Shown here: positions 18,180 to 28,128 of the stretch, one piece after another
Layout of the letters: each line of letters starts with the position of its first letter
Position numbering within the stretch: the stretch's first letter is position 1
Source of the DNA: M3007 sp037445225
GTDB lineage: Bacteria; Bacteroidota; Bacteroidia; Chitinophagales; Saprospiraceae
Assembly (NCBI GenBank): GCA_037445225.1
Contig: JBBIKW010000010.1
Location: 92,817 to 156,816 of the forward strand
Length of the DNA stretch: 64,000 bases
Direction of reading: 5' to 3'
Program-made: the position numbers and the translations under genes
The notes under the pieces: model-generated
Seen by the model: only the letters and a program-made list of their open reading frames with translations
Told to the model about the DNA's origin: nothing
Databases searched by the model: none

Positions 18180-21100
18180 ATGCAGTCGAACATAAACCCG
18201 AGGCATCTTTCTGCGATTCTCACTATCGCCATATGCTGCTTTATTTGTCCGTCGTTAACCTGCCAGGAGCGGTACGGCGCGTACATGCTGTATGCTTGGC
18301 GGCTGGGTCTTTCTGCCGGCCAAAACACTTTCGTGTGTGAGTCCGATGACGGTTTTTTGTGGATAGCTACAGAAAATGGGCTGGTAAGATTTGACGGTAG
18401 AAACTTTCGGCGAGTGCCGTCGGGACCCAACGGCATAACGGACAACCTCGTGACAGCCATAGCCCTTTCGGGAGATCAAAAGAGCCTCTGGGTGGGCTCC
18501 TTGAGGAGAGGGGCCGCCCGTTTCGATGTTTCCTCGCAAACCTTTCGGCCTTATCCTAAACTATGGCATTTCGACAGCCACCTTCAACGCGTTTCTAAGA
18601 TAGTATGTCTGCCTAACGGGGAGGTTTATTTGGGTACCAGCGACATGGGCCTGGCCCGATATCTCCCTGCTCCAGCGGATACGTTCCAATTTTACGCGCC
18701 CGCTCCCATCGTCTTTCACGGCGGGGTGCCGACAAACCGCTACAGTGTGACAGATATGGTGCTCGACCCGAGCGATCCTGATCAGATCTGGCTTTTGTGC
18801 AATAATGGGGTCTACCGCTTCGACACTAGAGCGGAGGAATTTATTGCCTACTACGTACCCACCGATAATGAGGTGTATTGGACGAGCATAGCGCACGATG
18901 GTCAGAACGGCTTGTGGCTCGGCAGCTGGGGGAATGGGCCCTTTCACTTTGACGTAATGACTCGGTAGTTACGGCCTTTGTCGGCTAGGAGTGTGGATGG
19001 CTGGCCGATGCGGAGGGTGGTGGTGATGGACGTGGAGCAGATTAGCGATACGATGGTGCTTTGGGCATGTGGGTTAAACGGCTTATTCGAGTACAATCCT
19101 CGGGCAGGGCAGTTCAAGCGCGTACTTCCTGAGGAGCGGTCGAGCGCGCCCTCGGTGCCTGCTTTGGAGTGTCTAGCCATCTCGAAAACGCGCCGTGCGG
19201 GCGTTTTTATTGGCATCAGAGGGAGGCTTTTGCAGTGGCATCCCTGCTTTAGTCGCTTGAGCAAGCGCATCCTGCCCGCTTCCGACCGCCCAAACGATGA
19301 GATCTGTATCGGAAAGGGAGCTATAGATCCCCTGTTGAAGCGCTATCTCATTCCGACGGCAGGCCCGGTCAGCCTGTTAGCCGTTGAGCCGGCTACGCTT
19401 GCGGCTCGACTTATACCTGTTCGTACGGCTGGCCCTCTAAGTGGGCTGCGCCATTTAGCTGTGCTGCCGATACACGGCATGGTTGCGTTGAGCTTCGATG
19501 GTGTGCTCTATCGGGTGCAACTGGACAAGGCGGTGGCTCGGCTATCGCCGTTGCCCTGTGCTTTTCAAGGCAGCATTTTGCGCATAGCATTGGACGCCCG
19601 GGGCTTTCTGTGGCTGCTTACCCGCCAAAACCTATACCGACTCGATGCCGCCACGCTTTCGCCCATCGACTCTTTCTCCTTCGATGACTTTGTGCCGCCT
19701 ATGGCCTCACCTTTCAGCCAACTTTATCTCTACCACCTCGAGACCAGCTCGGCTGGAGAAGCCTGGGTAGGCTCCAACCAAGGGCTTTGGTTGGCACAAC
19801 CCGGTAAGAAGAAGCTTGTGCTCTTTCATCCGAAAAATGTACAAGGCAAATGGCTAAAAGACAAAGTCATCAAATCAATGGCCATAGATGCTGAAGATCA
19901 CTTGTGGGTCGGCTATAACGGCGACGGATTGGATATCTTCGATGTGCGGCACTTACAACCGGTCGAGTGGGCACAAGGCAGAACCCTCTCTTCGCGACAG
20001 GTCAACGATATTGCTATCACGCCCAATGGTTACGCGCTGGCTACGACAACGGAAGGGCTGCTCGCCATCGACCGGAAAACCCTTCGCTGGAAGATGTTGG
20101 GCACCGAAGACGGGCTCGAAAGCCAATTCATGGATAAAACCCTTTGGGTGGCGCCCGATGGAAGGGTGTTTATTCATCATGGAACCTTTCTCAATGTTTT
20201 TCATGAGAGCTACGTAAACCTCGAGCCGCAGCAACTCCAAGTGAATATTCTGAGCCTGAGCATCAACGGCGTCGAACAGGAGGTAGCTGCTTTTCGGAAC
20301 GCAGTGAGCTATCTGTCTTTGCCGGCCTCCTCTAACACTATCGGCATCGCCTTTGCGGCTATGCACTGGCTTTACCCTTTTAAAACCCAATACTCGTACT
20401 GCCTGCGTACGGAGGGGAGTACAGCGCAATGGCGGCCGCTCGATGAGCCGTTTCTCCAACTTACCGCACTTAAACCAGGCAAGTATGTGCTGGAGCTGGG
20501 GGCACAAGGAGCAGGCGACGCCAGCAGCCGTGAAAAAGTCTTATTTATTGAGATACGTCCGCCGTTTTACGCCCGCACTTGGTTCATCGTGCTGTGCATA
20601 GCCCTTCTCTTTTCGTTTGCCTATGCCCTGTACACTTTCCGAATGAGCCAATTCAAAAAACAGTTGGAAGTCCGCGATGCCGTCTCCAGAAATCTGCACG
20701 ACGACATAGGTTCTTCCCTGAGCAATATCCAAATTTTAGTCGAGCTCACCCACAGATATCTGGATGATCGGGAAAAGGCCGTTGCCTTTTTGGAACGGAT
20801 AAGAGAAGACCTGTTGCGCATCAGCGAAGCCTTGAGCGAGATTGTGTGGAATGTCAACCCTAAATACGACGATCTTCAGTATCTCTTTGCCCGGATGAAG
20901 CGCTATGCGGCGGAGAGCTTTGAAGGAAAAGGTATCCGCGTCGAGTTGGATTTTCCTGAGGAAGGGAGGCATCTGAAGATGGGGATGGAACAGAGGAGAG
21001 ACCTCTTCCTCATCTTTAAAGAATGCATCCACAACCTCATCAGACACGCTAACGCTACTTGGGCTAAGGTAGAGGTAGAGCTGCACTCCCACGAAGTGCG

Positions 21101-21266
21101 GATGACGATCAGCGATAACGGTGTCGGGTTTTCGCCGGAAAACGTACGCGCCGGCAATGGGTTGGCCTCTATGCGCCAAAGAGTCGCCAAGTGGAAGGGA
21201 AAACTCAAAGTAACAAGTATTCCCGGGAAAGGTACCTCGGTTGCCCTTACGATGCCCGTCCGATAG
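18180..21266 (+). pseudogene. Propeller-type sensor histidine kinase with in-frame TAG
   Basis: A single frame of 1029 codons, broken only by TAG at codon 263 (18966-18968). The order is a signal peptide (LTIAICCFICPSLTCQE), two-component-regulator propeller repeats (DDGFLWIATENGLVRFDGRNF, SLWVGSLRRGAARFD, and after the stop LWACGLNGLFEYNPRAG), and a Y_Y_Y-like domain ending at ALKPGKYVLEL. One membrane span follows (WFIVLCIALLFSFAYALY, about residue 800). The HisKA_3 box RNLHDDIGSSLS has its phospho-acceptor His near residue 840, and the HATPase motifs DNGVGFSPE and GNGLASMRQR follow. The stop sits inside the propeller; CAG to TAG is the simplest change. A TTG at 18978 could restart translation but without an export signal. 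The cognate regulator follows. Confidence 0.85.
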
Positions 21267-21269
21267 GGA

Positions 21270-21288
21270 GTACCCGAAAAGGTAATTG
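21270..21288 (+). promoter_or_regulatory. 19-bp element, copy 2
   Basis: GTACCCGAAAAGGTAATTG differs by one base from copies 1 and 3. It sits between the kinase stop and the response-regulator ATG (44 bp to 21333), in the orientation of the regulator gene. Confidence 0.55.
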
Positions 21289-21332
21289 CTTAAGAAAGAC
21301 TTCGAGACATATCTTTATTGCTCAGTGATGCT

Positions 21333-21962
21333 ATGCGGTTAGTTATTTTTGAAGACAACGAAAGACTTCGCCAATCCTTAGAATTGCTGCTTACAGACTT
21401 AAGTGGGCTCAAAGTCGTAGGGAGCTATGGCGATTTCTCTCAATTAGACCAAGTGCTCAGGAGTGCTTGTCCGGATGTGGCAGTGGTCGACATCGACATG
21501 CCGGATATGAGCGGCATTGAGGCCGTCGCTATCATCAAAGGGCGCTGCCCGCACTGCCGGGTAATGATGTTTACTGTTTTTGACGATGACGACCGCATCT
21601 TTCAGAGTATCTGCAATGGGGCCGATGGCTATGTGTTGAAGAATTCCTCACCACTAAAAATCGTACAGGCCCTGCAAGATTTGATGGAAGGGGGGGCGCC
21701 CATTAGTCCTTTCATTGCGCAGCGGATGTTCCAACATTTTAGACAGACGGCAAGCAAGCCTGACTATCCTCTTACACCTAGAGAGCGCGAGATCTTAAAA
21801 TGGCTGGTTAAAGGTTACAGCTACAAGATGATTGCTGGCGAATGCTCCATATCCGTAGATACGGTGAAGAAACACCTGAGGAACATCTACACCAAGCTAC
21901 ACGTCAGCTGTGGCACAGAGGCCGTAGCAAAGGCGCTCAAGGACAGAATCGTTCCGCTTTGA
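21333..21962 (+). CDS. LuxR/NarL-family response regulator
   Basis: DNA-binding response regulator of 209 residues. The receiver domain has acidic residues in FEDNERLRQ, the phospho-accepting Asp in VVDIDMPDMSG, the Thr in MFTVFDDDD and the Lys in GYVLKNSSP. The output domain is a LuxR-type helix-turn-helix (LTPREREILKWLVKGYSYKM, then ISVDTVKKHLRNIYTKL). The start at 21333 places the first beta-strand directly at the N-terminus; the upstream TTG is unnecessary. It lies 66 bp after the HisKA_3 kinase, the usual pairing for this output type, but that kinase is interrupted. Copies of a 19-bp element lie on both sides, suggesting autoregulation. Confidence 0.93.
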   Translation: MRLVIFEDNERLRQSLELLLTDLSGLKVVGSYGDFSQLDQVLRSACPDVAVVDIDMPDMSGIEAVAIIKGRCPHCRVMMFTVFDDDDRIFQSICNGADGYVLKNSSPLKIVQALQDLMEGGAPISPFIAQRMFQHFRQTASKPDYPLTPREREILKWLVKGYSYKMIAGECSISVDTVKKHLRNIYTKLHVSCGTEAVAKALKDRIVPL

Positions 21963-21972
21963 GCTTGCCGCA

Positions 21973-21991
21973 GTACCCAAAAAGGTAATTG
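21973..21991 (+). promoter_or_regulatory. 19-bp element, copy 3
   Basis: GTACCCAAAAAGGTAATTG lies 10 bp after the regulator stop and 89 bp before the next gene, in the same orientation. CCGCTACCA follows 14 nt later, as it does near copy 1. Confidence 0.55.
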
Positions 21992-22080
21992 TACAGCTGC
22001 TCTATCCGCTACCATTTTTGTCCTAAAAGGAACTCGTTGCGGGAGTCTATCTGCCCCTGTGGCAATAAAAGGAGATCTTC

Positions 22081-22890
22081 GTGAGTAGTCAGCGACTATT
22101 TCTTTTGGCTTTCTGCCTCTATGCTTCGAGCCGACTAATAGCCCAAGGCTCACCCGATAGCCGGATGTGCACCTGTTTTCCGGAGCCTGTCCCCGACAAT
22201 TTTATGCAAGGGACAAAAGTCGTGTACGGAACTGTTGGGGTCTATCTCAGCCCCTACTTAGAACTTCCACCTATGCAATGGCAGCCGGCGAAATTCACCA
22301 TCCCCGTCCTCCCGTCGAGGCAAAATTGCCGAGCGTAGTACAGCATCTATATCACCGACGAGCAAAACCAAAAAGTATTCGAGTCGGCTGGAGCCAATAA
22401 CGAGATCACTTACTCTTTGCCAGATTGCCACAAAACTTACACCGTAGTGCTGATGGCCTACAGCCGGTCTGCATCCGGAGGAGACGGTAACTGCAGCCGC
22501 AGGATAACCGTCTCTGTCAAGCCTAAATGCAATACCGCCGATTGCCCTTGCGCCGAAAAAGGGATGAGTGCTCCCTTTACCCTCTCCGGAGAAATAGAGT
22601 GCAAAGGGGGCGTTGGCGCCGAAAACAGATACCTGTTGAAATACAATGTAACCAACAAATCGGACTGTGTCCTCGCCCTTCAATCCCTTTCCCTTTTAAA
22701 TCAAGTGGTCAAAACGTCCTCTTCGCGCATCGAGCCAAAGACCACTCAGACCGGTATGTCCGTTGGATTTGGCACCTCTGTCAAAACACCACCTCCTTCC
22801 GAGACTAAAATCAGTGCCACTGTGCAGTACACTCTAAACGGTAGGAAGTGCACTGAAACCTTTTATCTTCTCTATCGCAGATGCCATTAA
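22081..22890 (+). pseudogene. Secreted cysteine-containing protein with in-frame TAG, hypothetical
   Basis: One frame of 270 codons broken by TAG at codon 86 (22336-22338). It starts with GTG after a good Shine-Dalgarno sequence (AAAAGGAG, 6 nt upstream) and has a signal peptide (RLFLLAFCLYASSRLIAQ). Before the stop comes a Cys-containing segment (CTCFPEPVPDNFMQGTK). After it the frame continues YSIYITDEQNQKVFESAG and has two beta-sandwich-like stretches with further cysteines (KCNTADCPCAEK). The text after the stop reads as normal protein, so this is a nonsense mutation or error rather than two genes. The family is not recognised. It is downstream of the 19-bp element. Confidence 0.65.
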
Positions 22891-22928
22891 CACCGATAAC
22901 GTCCTCACTTTTTTAAAAACAACCTGCC

Positions 22929-23585
22929 ATGTTTCGCTGCGCGTTTTTCCAGCCCTGGATCTTGGGCCTGCTTCCCATTGAAGCCGCCTCCGTCATTGCC
23001 CTCGCAATAAATAATAGCCTCTCTTACTCAAACACCATTCCAAGCGGCGCAGCCTCCATACCTGCCGAATACAGCTTTGCGCCCAACCCTCAGTTCGAGC
23101 TGGCAGCATCGTCCGTGTTCAACCCGCAGATGGAATGCTACAGTGAAAAATGCCATCCGGATCTGGGAAGACCCTCGGTGGCACAAAACTGGAGTTTGTG
23201 GCTGGGAACGAGACAACTCTACGGGTGCGTCATGAGCGAACTGGTGAACTGCTTACCTACCTGGCCCAACTTTATAATGGGAAACGTCATGTCCGTAAAG
23301 ACGGCAGTGGACGTATCGGGCATTACCAATGCCAGCATATCTGCAGGCGCTAAAAGAGTGCGCATGTCGTGCTGGGTATATATCGTGAAGGGATCCGTTT
23401 CGCTGGGATACGGGTCCACGGGAAAACCTCTGCAATGCGCAACCAGTGATGTTAAGCGCAAATGGGTAGAATTAAAACTCGACTACGACGGGGCAAAGCT
23501 CGGTCCCGCCGATCAAATCGTCCTCTACGCTTATAAAGGCGATACAGAGTTTTATGTGGATGCTGTGAGTGTTACTGAAATTTGA
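22929..23585 (+). CDS. Secreted protein, hypothetical
   Basis: A 218-residue exported protein, not assigned to a family. The N-terminus is hydrophobic (FFQPWILGLLPIEAASVIALA) and acts as a probable signal. The middle opens FAPNPQFELAASSVFNPQMEC. The C-terminal half (VSGITNASISAGAKRVRMSC to DADAVSVTEI-like end, actual FYVDAVSVTEI) resembles the jelly-roll fold of carbohydrate-binding modules, where the last strand carries an F-x-V-D-D/A pattern. That fold assignment is by eye. It follows the broken 22081 gene by 38 bp and may share its transcript. Confidence 0.55.
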   Translation: MFRCAFFQPWILGLLPIEAASVIALAINNSLSYSNTIPSGAASIPAEYSFAPNPQFELAASSVFNPQMECYSEKCHPDLGRPSVAQNWSLWLGTRQLYGCVMSELVNCLPTWPNFIMGNVMSVKTAVDVSGITNASISAGAKRVRMSCWVYIVKGSVSLGYGSTGKPLQCATSDVKRKWVELKLDYDGAKLGPADQIVLYAYKGDTEFYVDAVSVTEI

Positions 23586-23744
23586 GACCCCTTCTCCTTA
23601 AGAAGAGTGGGTCGATAAAACCTCCTATAAAATGGTGGCTGAAGGGAAGCAGAACATTTCGCTTCTGAGCCGCCAGCCCCGTAAGGCAATAGGAGCCTTC
23701 TTATCTATAATAGCTTTTGTTTTCACCGTAAAACCTTTACTGTT

Positions 23745-26132
23745 ATGAAAAAGCATTCTTTATCCTTACCCAGCTTATTGGTCGCGCTATCAGTTGCTCA
23801 TGCGCAAGTTAGACCCCAGAGCGATACCATTAAGGTTAGGCCAATAGATATTGGTCCTATTTTGCCGGCAAAAGATATAATCTTAAGCGTAAAAGAACTT
23901 AACGGTTATGTAGACCTGCATACGCATCCTATGAGCTACTTAGGTTTTGGGCGAAAAGCCATGCACGGTGCTCCAGACATAGGCTGTATCGTTCCTGCTG
24001 GAACGCGAGATTGCAATCCCACCCCCTTCCGAGCTAGAACGGTGGCGGAAGCATTGGGACATTGCAACTCCACCCATGGCGGGTGGGGCACAGATAACGG
24101 CTGTGGCGATTACATTAGGGCCGGCATCATTAACTATGCCTTGGACGCCAATTTTGCTTTCAAATCGGATAACCCGCACGGCGACCATCATCACGATGGA
24201 TACCCCAATTTCCCCTATTGGCCGCATCACACCTCTATTCTGCACCAACAAATGTGGTGGGAATGGATCAAGCGCGCCTACGAAGGCGGGCTGAGAGTAT
24301 TGGTGGCGCTGACCGTCAGCAGTGAATTGCTAGCAGAGATCTTGAATGGAGACCCGCCCTACGACGACAAATCTGTGGCCGATGTGCAAATCGATGAGAT
24401 GATCGCTTTTGTCAATAGACACAAAGACTTCATGGAGATCGCCTATTCGGCTGCCGACGTAAGGCGCATAGTGGGCAATAACAAACTAGCGGTAGTGTTG
24501 GGGATGGAAGTAGATAGGATAGGTAACTTTGGCAAGCCCGGTGTAACCACCAATGCTAATACGGTAAAGGCAGAGATCAGAAGATTATATTCCAAAGGCG
24601 TACGCTACGTCTTTCCCGTGCATCTCATCGACAACAGCTTTGGAGGAGCTGCTGTATATAGTATGCTGTTCAATTTTGCTAACAAGCATGCAAACGGATA
24701 CCACTTCCGTATAACCACCAGTAGAGACCCCAATGTGCAGTATCGCGCCAACATCACTTCTGGACCGCTGGGCTTTGAAAATGGCTTGATCCTCGGACTG
24801 CGCGGATTTTTGGAAGGGTTGGGGCATATTCCAGCACCCTGTTTTAACGACCTGATAAAATGCTCTCCTCCTCCCGGAAAGGTACTCTGTTGCGGCAGCT
24901 ATGAAAGAGTGATGGCTATTATGAACCCTTCGCCAGAATTCGATGCCTACAAGTATGTTAGCGGAGGGCACGTGAATAGTCTGGGCCTCACCAACTTAGG
25001 CGACATAGCCATCACTGAAATGATGAAGTTAGGAATGATCATTGACATCGACCATATGTCGGAGGCAGCCCAGACGGCGGTAATAGAAAAGGCAGAGAGA
25101 GTACCGGGAGGATACCCGCTGGTGATGGGGCATAACGGCCTGCGAGGCAGCAACGGCAATGAGCGAAACGCTCCCGAGTACCTGGTCAGAAGGCTTGCCA
25201 GATTGGGCGGTATGTTTGGCGTAGGGACGGCAAATACAACGCCCGATGAATTCGTGAGGAACTATCGGGCTGTGTGGAACGCCATGGGCGGCAAGGGCGT
25301 GGCTATCGGTACCGATGTCAATGGGTTCGAACCCTTGCCCCGACATTTACGGGCAAAGGACGAAGCCACCAGTCGAGCGTTCTACGCGGGATTTTTTAGA
25401 GACTCTCCCATTAAAACCAAAAGTGGTATTTCGGGCAGCGGCCGCACCTGGGACTACATCAAAGAGGGCGGTGTATCGCATTATGGCCTTATGCCTGAAT
25501 TTTTATACGATGTAAAAACCTCTGCCGGCGGTGCGGATGTAGTGAATAACCTCATGAGATCAGCCGAGTACTTTGCTCAAATGTGGGAAAAGTGCGAGAA
25601 CGCCTCAAAAAAGATCAGCAATGCTCCTGCAGGCGGCACCTATACCTATAACATCCCTCCTATCACCAACCTCTGTCCATTCCAAAAAGTAGCAGGAGAC
25701 CATGAGTTTGGCGGCAATGGCCCTCGAGTGAGGGGCAGCGTAACGCTGAGAATCAGCCCCGACGGCACCAATCTGCAGGCTGTTATTTCGTTTAACGCCA
25801 AGGAAACCGGCGGAGATGGTTCGGAAGTAAGAGGCTCTTGGACGGTCAATATCGGCGAGCCCGCTCCTGCGGGGATGAAGTATACGAGAATTAACTCGCC
25901 GACTGTGTCTACATTTGATACAGTACTGTCTGGAGGGGGCCGCAATGAAGTCTTTGAAGGCTGTGATGGCGGAGAGCACAAGATCACTCCTGCAGAGGGC
26001 CCAGTCTCACTAATGATTGTTGTGGGAGACACCGGAGGAGCGGATATTAGCGGCGATAGCGACTGTAATTGCGACACGCGAATTGTCCGAATCGACCTAA
26101 AGCCCGTAAGCGTCACGTTATCTAACAGGTAA
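23745..26132 (+). CDS. Secreted membrane-dipeptidase-like metallohydrolase (M19-like) with extra C-terminal domain
   Basis: A 795-residue exported enzyme of the amidohydrolase superfamily. A signal peptide (SLPSLLVALSVAHAQ) is followed by metal ligands in YVDLHTHPMSY, an acidic strand LGMEVDRIG, IDIDHMSEAA, the GHNGLRG loop and IGTDVNGFEP, the set seen in renal-dipeptidase-like M19 proteins. Insertions make the catalytic part about 650 residues, well above the usual 350-400. A C-terminal beta-rich domain of about 130 residues (VTLRISPDGTNLQAVISFNA onward) is extra. The frame is intact although its neighbours are broken. Substrates may be dipeptides or other amides; this is not resolvable here. 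Confidence 0.75.
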   Translation: MKKHSLSLPSLLVALSVAHAQVRPQSDTIKVRPIDIGPILPAKDIILSVKELNGYVDLHTHPMSYLGFGRKAMHGAPDIGCIVPAGTRDCNPTPFRARTVAEALGHCNSTHGGWGTDNGCGDYIRAGIINYALDANFAFKSDNPHGDHHHDGYPNFPYWPHHTSILHQQMWWEWIKRAYEGGLRVLVALTVSSELLAEILNGDPPYDDKSVADVQIDEMIAFVNRHKDFMEIAYSAADVRRIVGNNKLAVVLGMEVDRIGNFGKPGVTTNANTVKAEIRRLYSKGVRYVFPVHLIDNSFGGAAVYSMLFNFANKHANGYHFRITTSRDPNVQYRANITSGPLGFENGLILGLRGFLEGLGHIPAPCFNDLIKCSPPPGKVLCCGSYERVMAIMNPSPEFDAYKYVSGGHVNSLGLTNLGDIAITEMMKLGMIIDIDHMSEAAQTAVIEKAERVPGGYPLVMGHNGLRGSNGNERNAPEYLVRRLARLGGMFGVGTANTTPDEFVRNYRAVWNAMGGKGVAIGTDVNGFEPLPRHLRAKDEATSRAFYAGFFRDSPIKTKSGISGSGRTWDYIKEGGVSHYGLMPEFLYDVKTSAGGADVVNNLMRSAEYFAQMWEKCENASKKISNAPAGGTYTYNIPPITNLCPFQKVAGDHEFGGNGPRVRGSVTLRISPDGTNLQAVISFNAKETGGDGSEVRGSWTVNIGEPAPAGMKYTRINSPTVSTFDTVLSGGGRNEVFEGCDGGEHKITPAEGPVSLMIVVGDTGGADISGDSDCNCDTRIVRIDLKPVSVTLSNR

Positions 26133-26243
26133 AATTATCCCGAACGCTCCTGTAACTCATTCATCCTCAGAGTCCCCCCCGTCGGGTAACCGCCCAGCTA
26201 CGCTTCTTTCCATCTTTCTTCATCACTAACCTACTTTTTTGCT

Positions 26244-27743
26244 ATGAAAAAGCATCTATTTGTTCTATTTTATTTATTCAGTACGCTTTTGGCGGCTCAC
26301 GCACAGGTTGTCTTGAGCTTTAGGTTTATCACCGGAAACGACGATTTGCGCGGCGGGAACGACAACGTGCACATCGTTGTTCTCCTTAGCGATAGCAGGC
26401 AGTTGTCCTTTAATAACGTCAATGCCCGGCGCTCGATGGAGCGACCACTCGAGACAAACGGTGAGGCGAACCATACCCGCGCCAACTCGCATGGAGAACA
26501 TCGCTGGAGTACGGATTGAAACGACCTTTTCGGGCGGTATAGGCGGCGATAATTGGAATTTGAACCGCCTGACTGTTACTGCAAGAAGTGGCTCATCGAG
26601 TCGACAGCTTTTCGACCAATCCGGCAACCCGCTGTTTCGCTTTACTGGAGATAATAGGGTTAAAGAGTTTCGCTTCCGATCCTCTATACCACCGGCTCCT
26701 CCCGTCATGACGAGATTTGATCCGAGTCGCCATGGTTTTAGATTTTCCAACAGATTTAAAAACATAGTTGTTAGTGAGTTAAATATCACTACGCGAGGGC
26801 TATGCGGCGGTATGGTATATGCTGCGTTAGACTATTTTAAGAGAAACCAACCGATTCCGCTCCAAGATTATATGCCTGCTGAGGGCACTACCTTGCAGCG
26901 ATACCTTTACGATCGGCAGGTAAATTCGATAGTCGAAAACGCTGATAAATGGGGAGAATATGGTTTTAATCCATTTGGCAACCGAAATCGGGAGTTCTTT
27001 AACTGGGGGATTCAGATGGGATCCGGTCGCTTGGGAGAGTTGAGGGCGTTTATTGACCGAGGGGAACCGGTGCCGTTAGGGCTTCAAGAGTGCGGCGCCG
27101 ATTGCCGCTGCGCTAACGGTTGTCCGGGAAGCCATCAAGTCCTGGCTATCGGCTATCAGCTAGGCCGATATTCGGGAGACATGACTAACCACGTCGAGGA
27201 TGTCCGAATCTTTGTGTACGACCCGAATCATCCGGGCAGGATCATGACGCTGAGGCCCAACGTCGCCGGCGCATGGTATGAGTACGTAGAAGATGCGAAT
27301 TGCCGCTGGCGCGCCTATTTCGTCAATCAAAAATATAGGCCAAGCGTTCCACCTGCGATTGCGCACACCTCTTCTGAGCTGCTGGTGGAATTTGTCACTG
27401 GAAACGACGACTTGCGTGGCGGGAACGACAACGTGAACATTGTCCTTCTACTGCGCTCGGCGCTTCTCTTCGGTTCGACAACGTAAACGGCAGTGCGCGA
27501 TGGATCGACCGCTCCTCACAAACTGTCGTTCGCGATTTGCCCGCTAAAATACAGCCCACCGATATTGTAGGAATAAGAATAGAAACCACTTTTTCGGGCG
27601 GCATAGCTGGAGATAACTGGAACCTCGATGGCCTAACAGTCCGAATAAAACAAGGGACAAATATTCAAACCCTATTCGAACAGCGGAAACAACCACTGTT
27701 CCGATTTACGGGCAGGGAACGGGTGAAAGAATTTAGGTTTTGA
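26244..27743 (+). pseudogene. Papain-like protein flanked by two duplicated domains, two frameshifts
   Basis: The organisation is signal peptide, domain D1, a cysteine-protease-like core, then domain D2. The signal peptide is LFVLFYLFSTLLAAHAQ. D1 and D2 share TGNDDLRGGNDNV near the start, then RIETTFSGGI, GDNWNL, PLFRFTG and RVKEFRF at the end. The core has a possible catalytic Cys in TRGLCGGMVYAALDYF, His in GSHQVLAIGYQ and Asp in VYDPNHPG. An extra C in the CCC run near 26425 shifts D1 out of frame; a missing base near 27452 shifts D2 back. Correcting both gives about 500 residues. The longest open piece is 26377-27486. The protease assignment is from motif order only. Confidence 0.65.
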
Positions 27744-28128
27744 GGATAGAGTTCTTGCAAAAGAAAAAAGAGGGAAGGTATGGCTTTCTCCTCTTCTCTA
27801 TCGAGGTAGTACTGCCTCCTCAGTTGCAATAGGACTGAACTCTCATGTCCTTCTCCCATAGATAGCTCACTCGAAAACTATCGCATTGGCTGGAATAGAC
27901 AGCAACGCGATACAGCCGACATATTCTCGCTGCACAGGCTTCTGAAAACCGCTCGTAGGTAAAAAGTGGGACGATAAGTTCGGATCTCCATACCAGTCAG
28001 CACGGGGCAATCACGCACTATGTGAGGTGTCATATTATTTTTTCGCATATAAAAATCAGCGAACTCATAAAAAACAAAGAGCTCTCCCTCTATGAGGGAG
28101 AGCTCTTTACAGTCCACAGTAGCATTAT
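27743..28128. other. Convergent intergenic stretch
   Basis: No gene supported. It lies between the 3' ends of convergent secreted-protein genes and becomes AT-rich on the right. The only clear structure is the terminator at 28069-28105. A minus-strand frame at 27878-28117 ends in the region of that hairpin and has no leader. Confidence 0.5.
28069..28105 (-). terminator. Strong terminator after the surface-protein gene
   Basis: A 12-bp perfect stem, GAGCTCTCCCTC (28079-28090) and GAGGGAGAGCTC (28094-28105), with a 3-nt loop. On the minus strand it is followed by TTTGTTTTTT. It lies 24 bp past the stop of the minus-strand gene ending at 28129. Confidence 0.85.

Noticed and set aside
18180..21266. 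Sensor kinase as two separate genes
   Set aside because: Both parts share one frame, and the propeller repeats run across the TAG without a gap.
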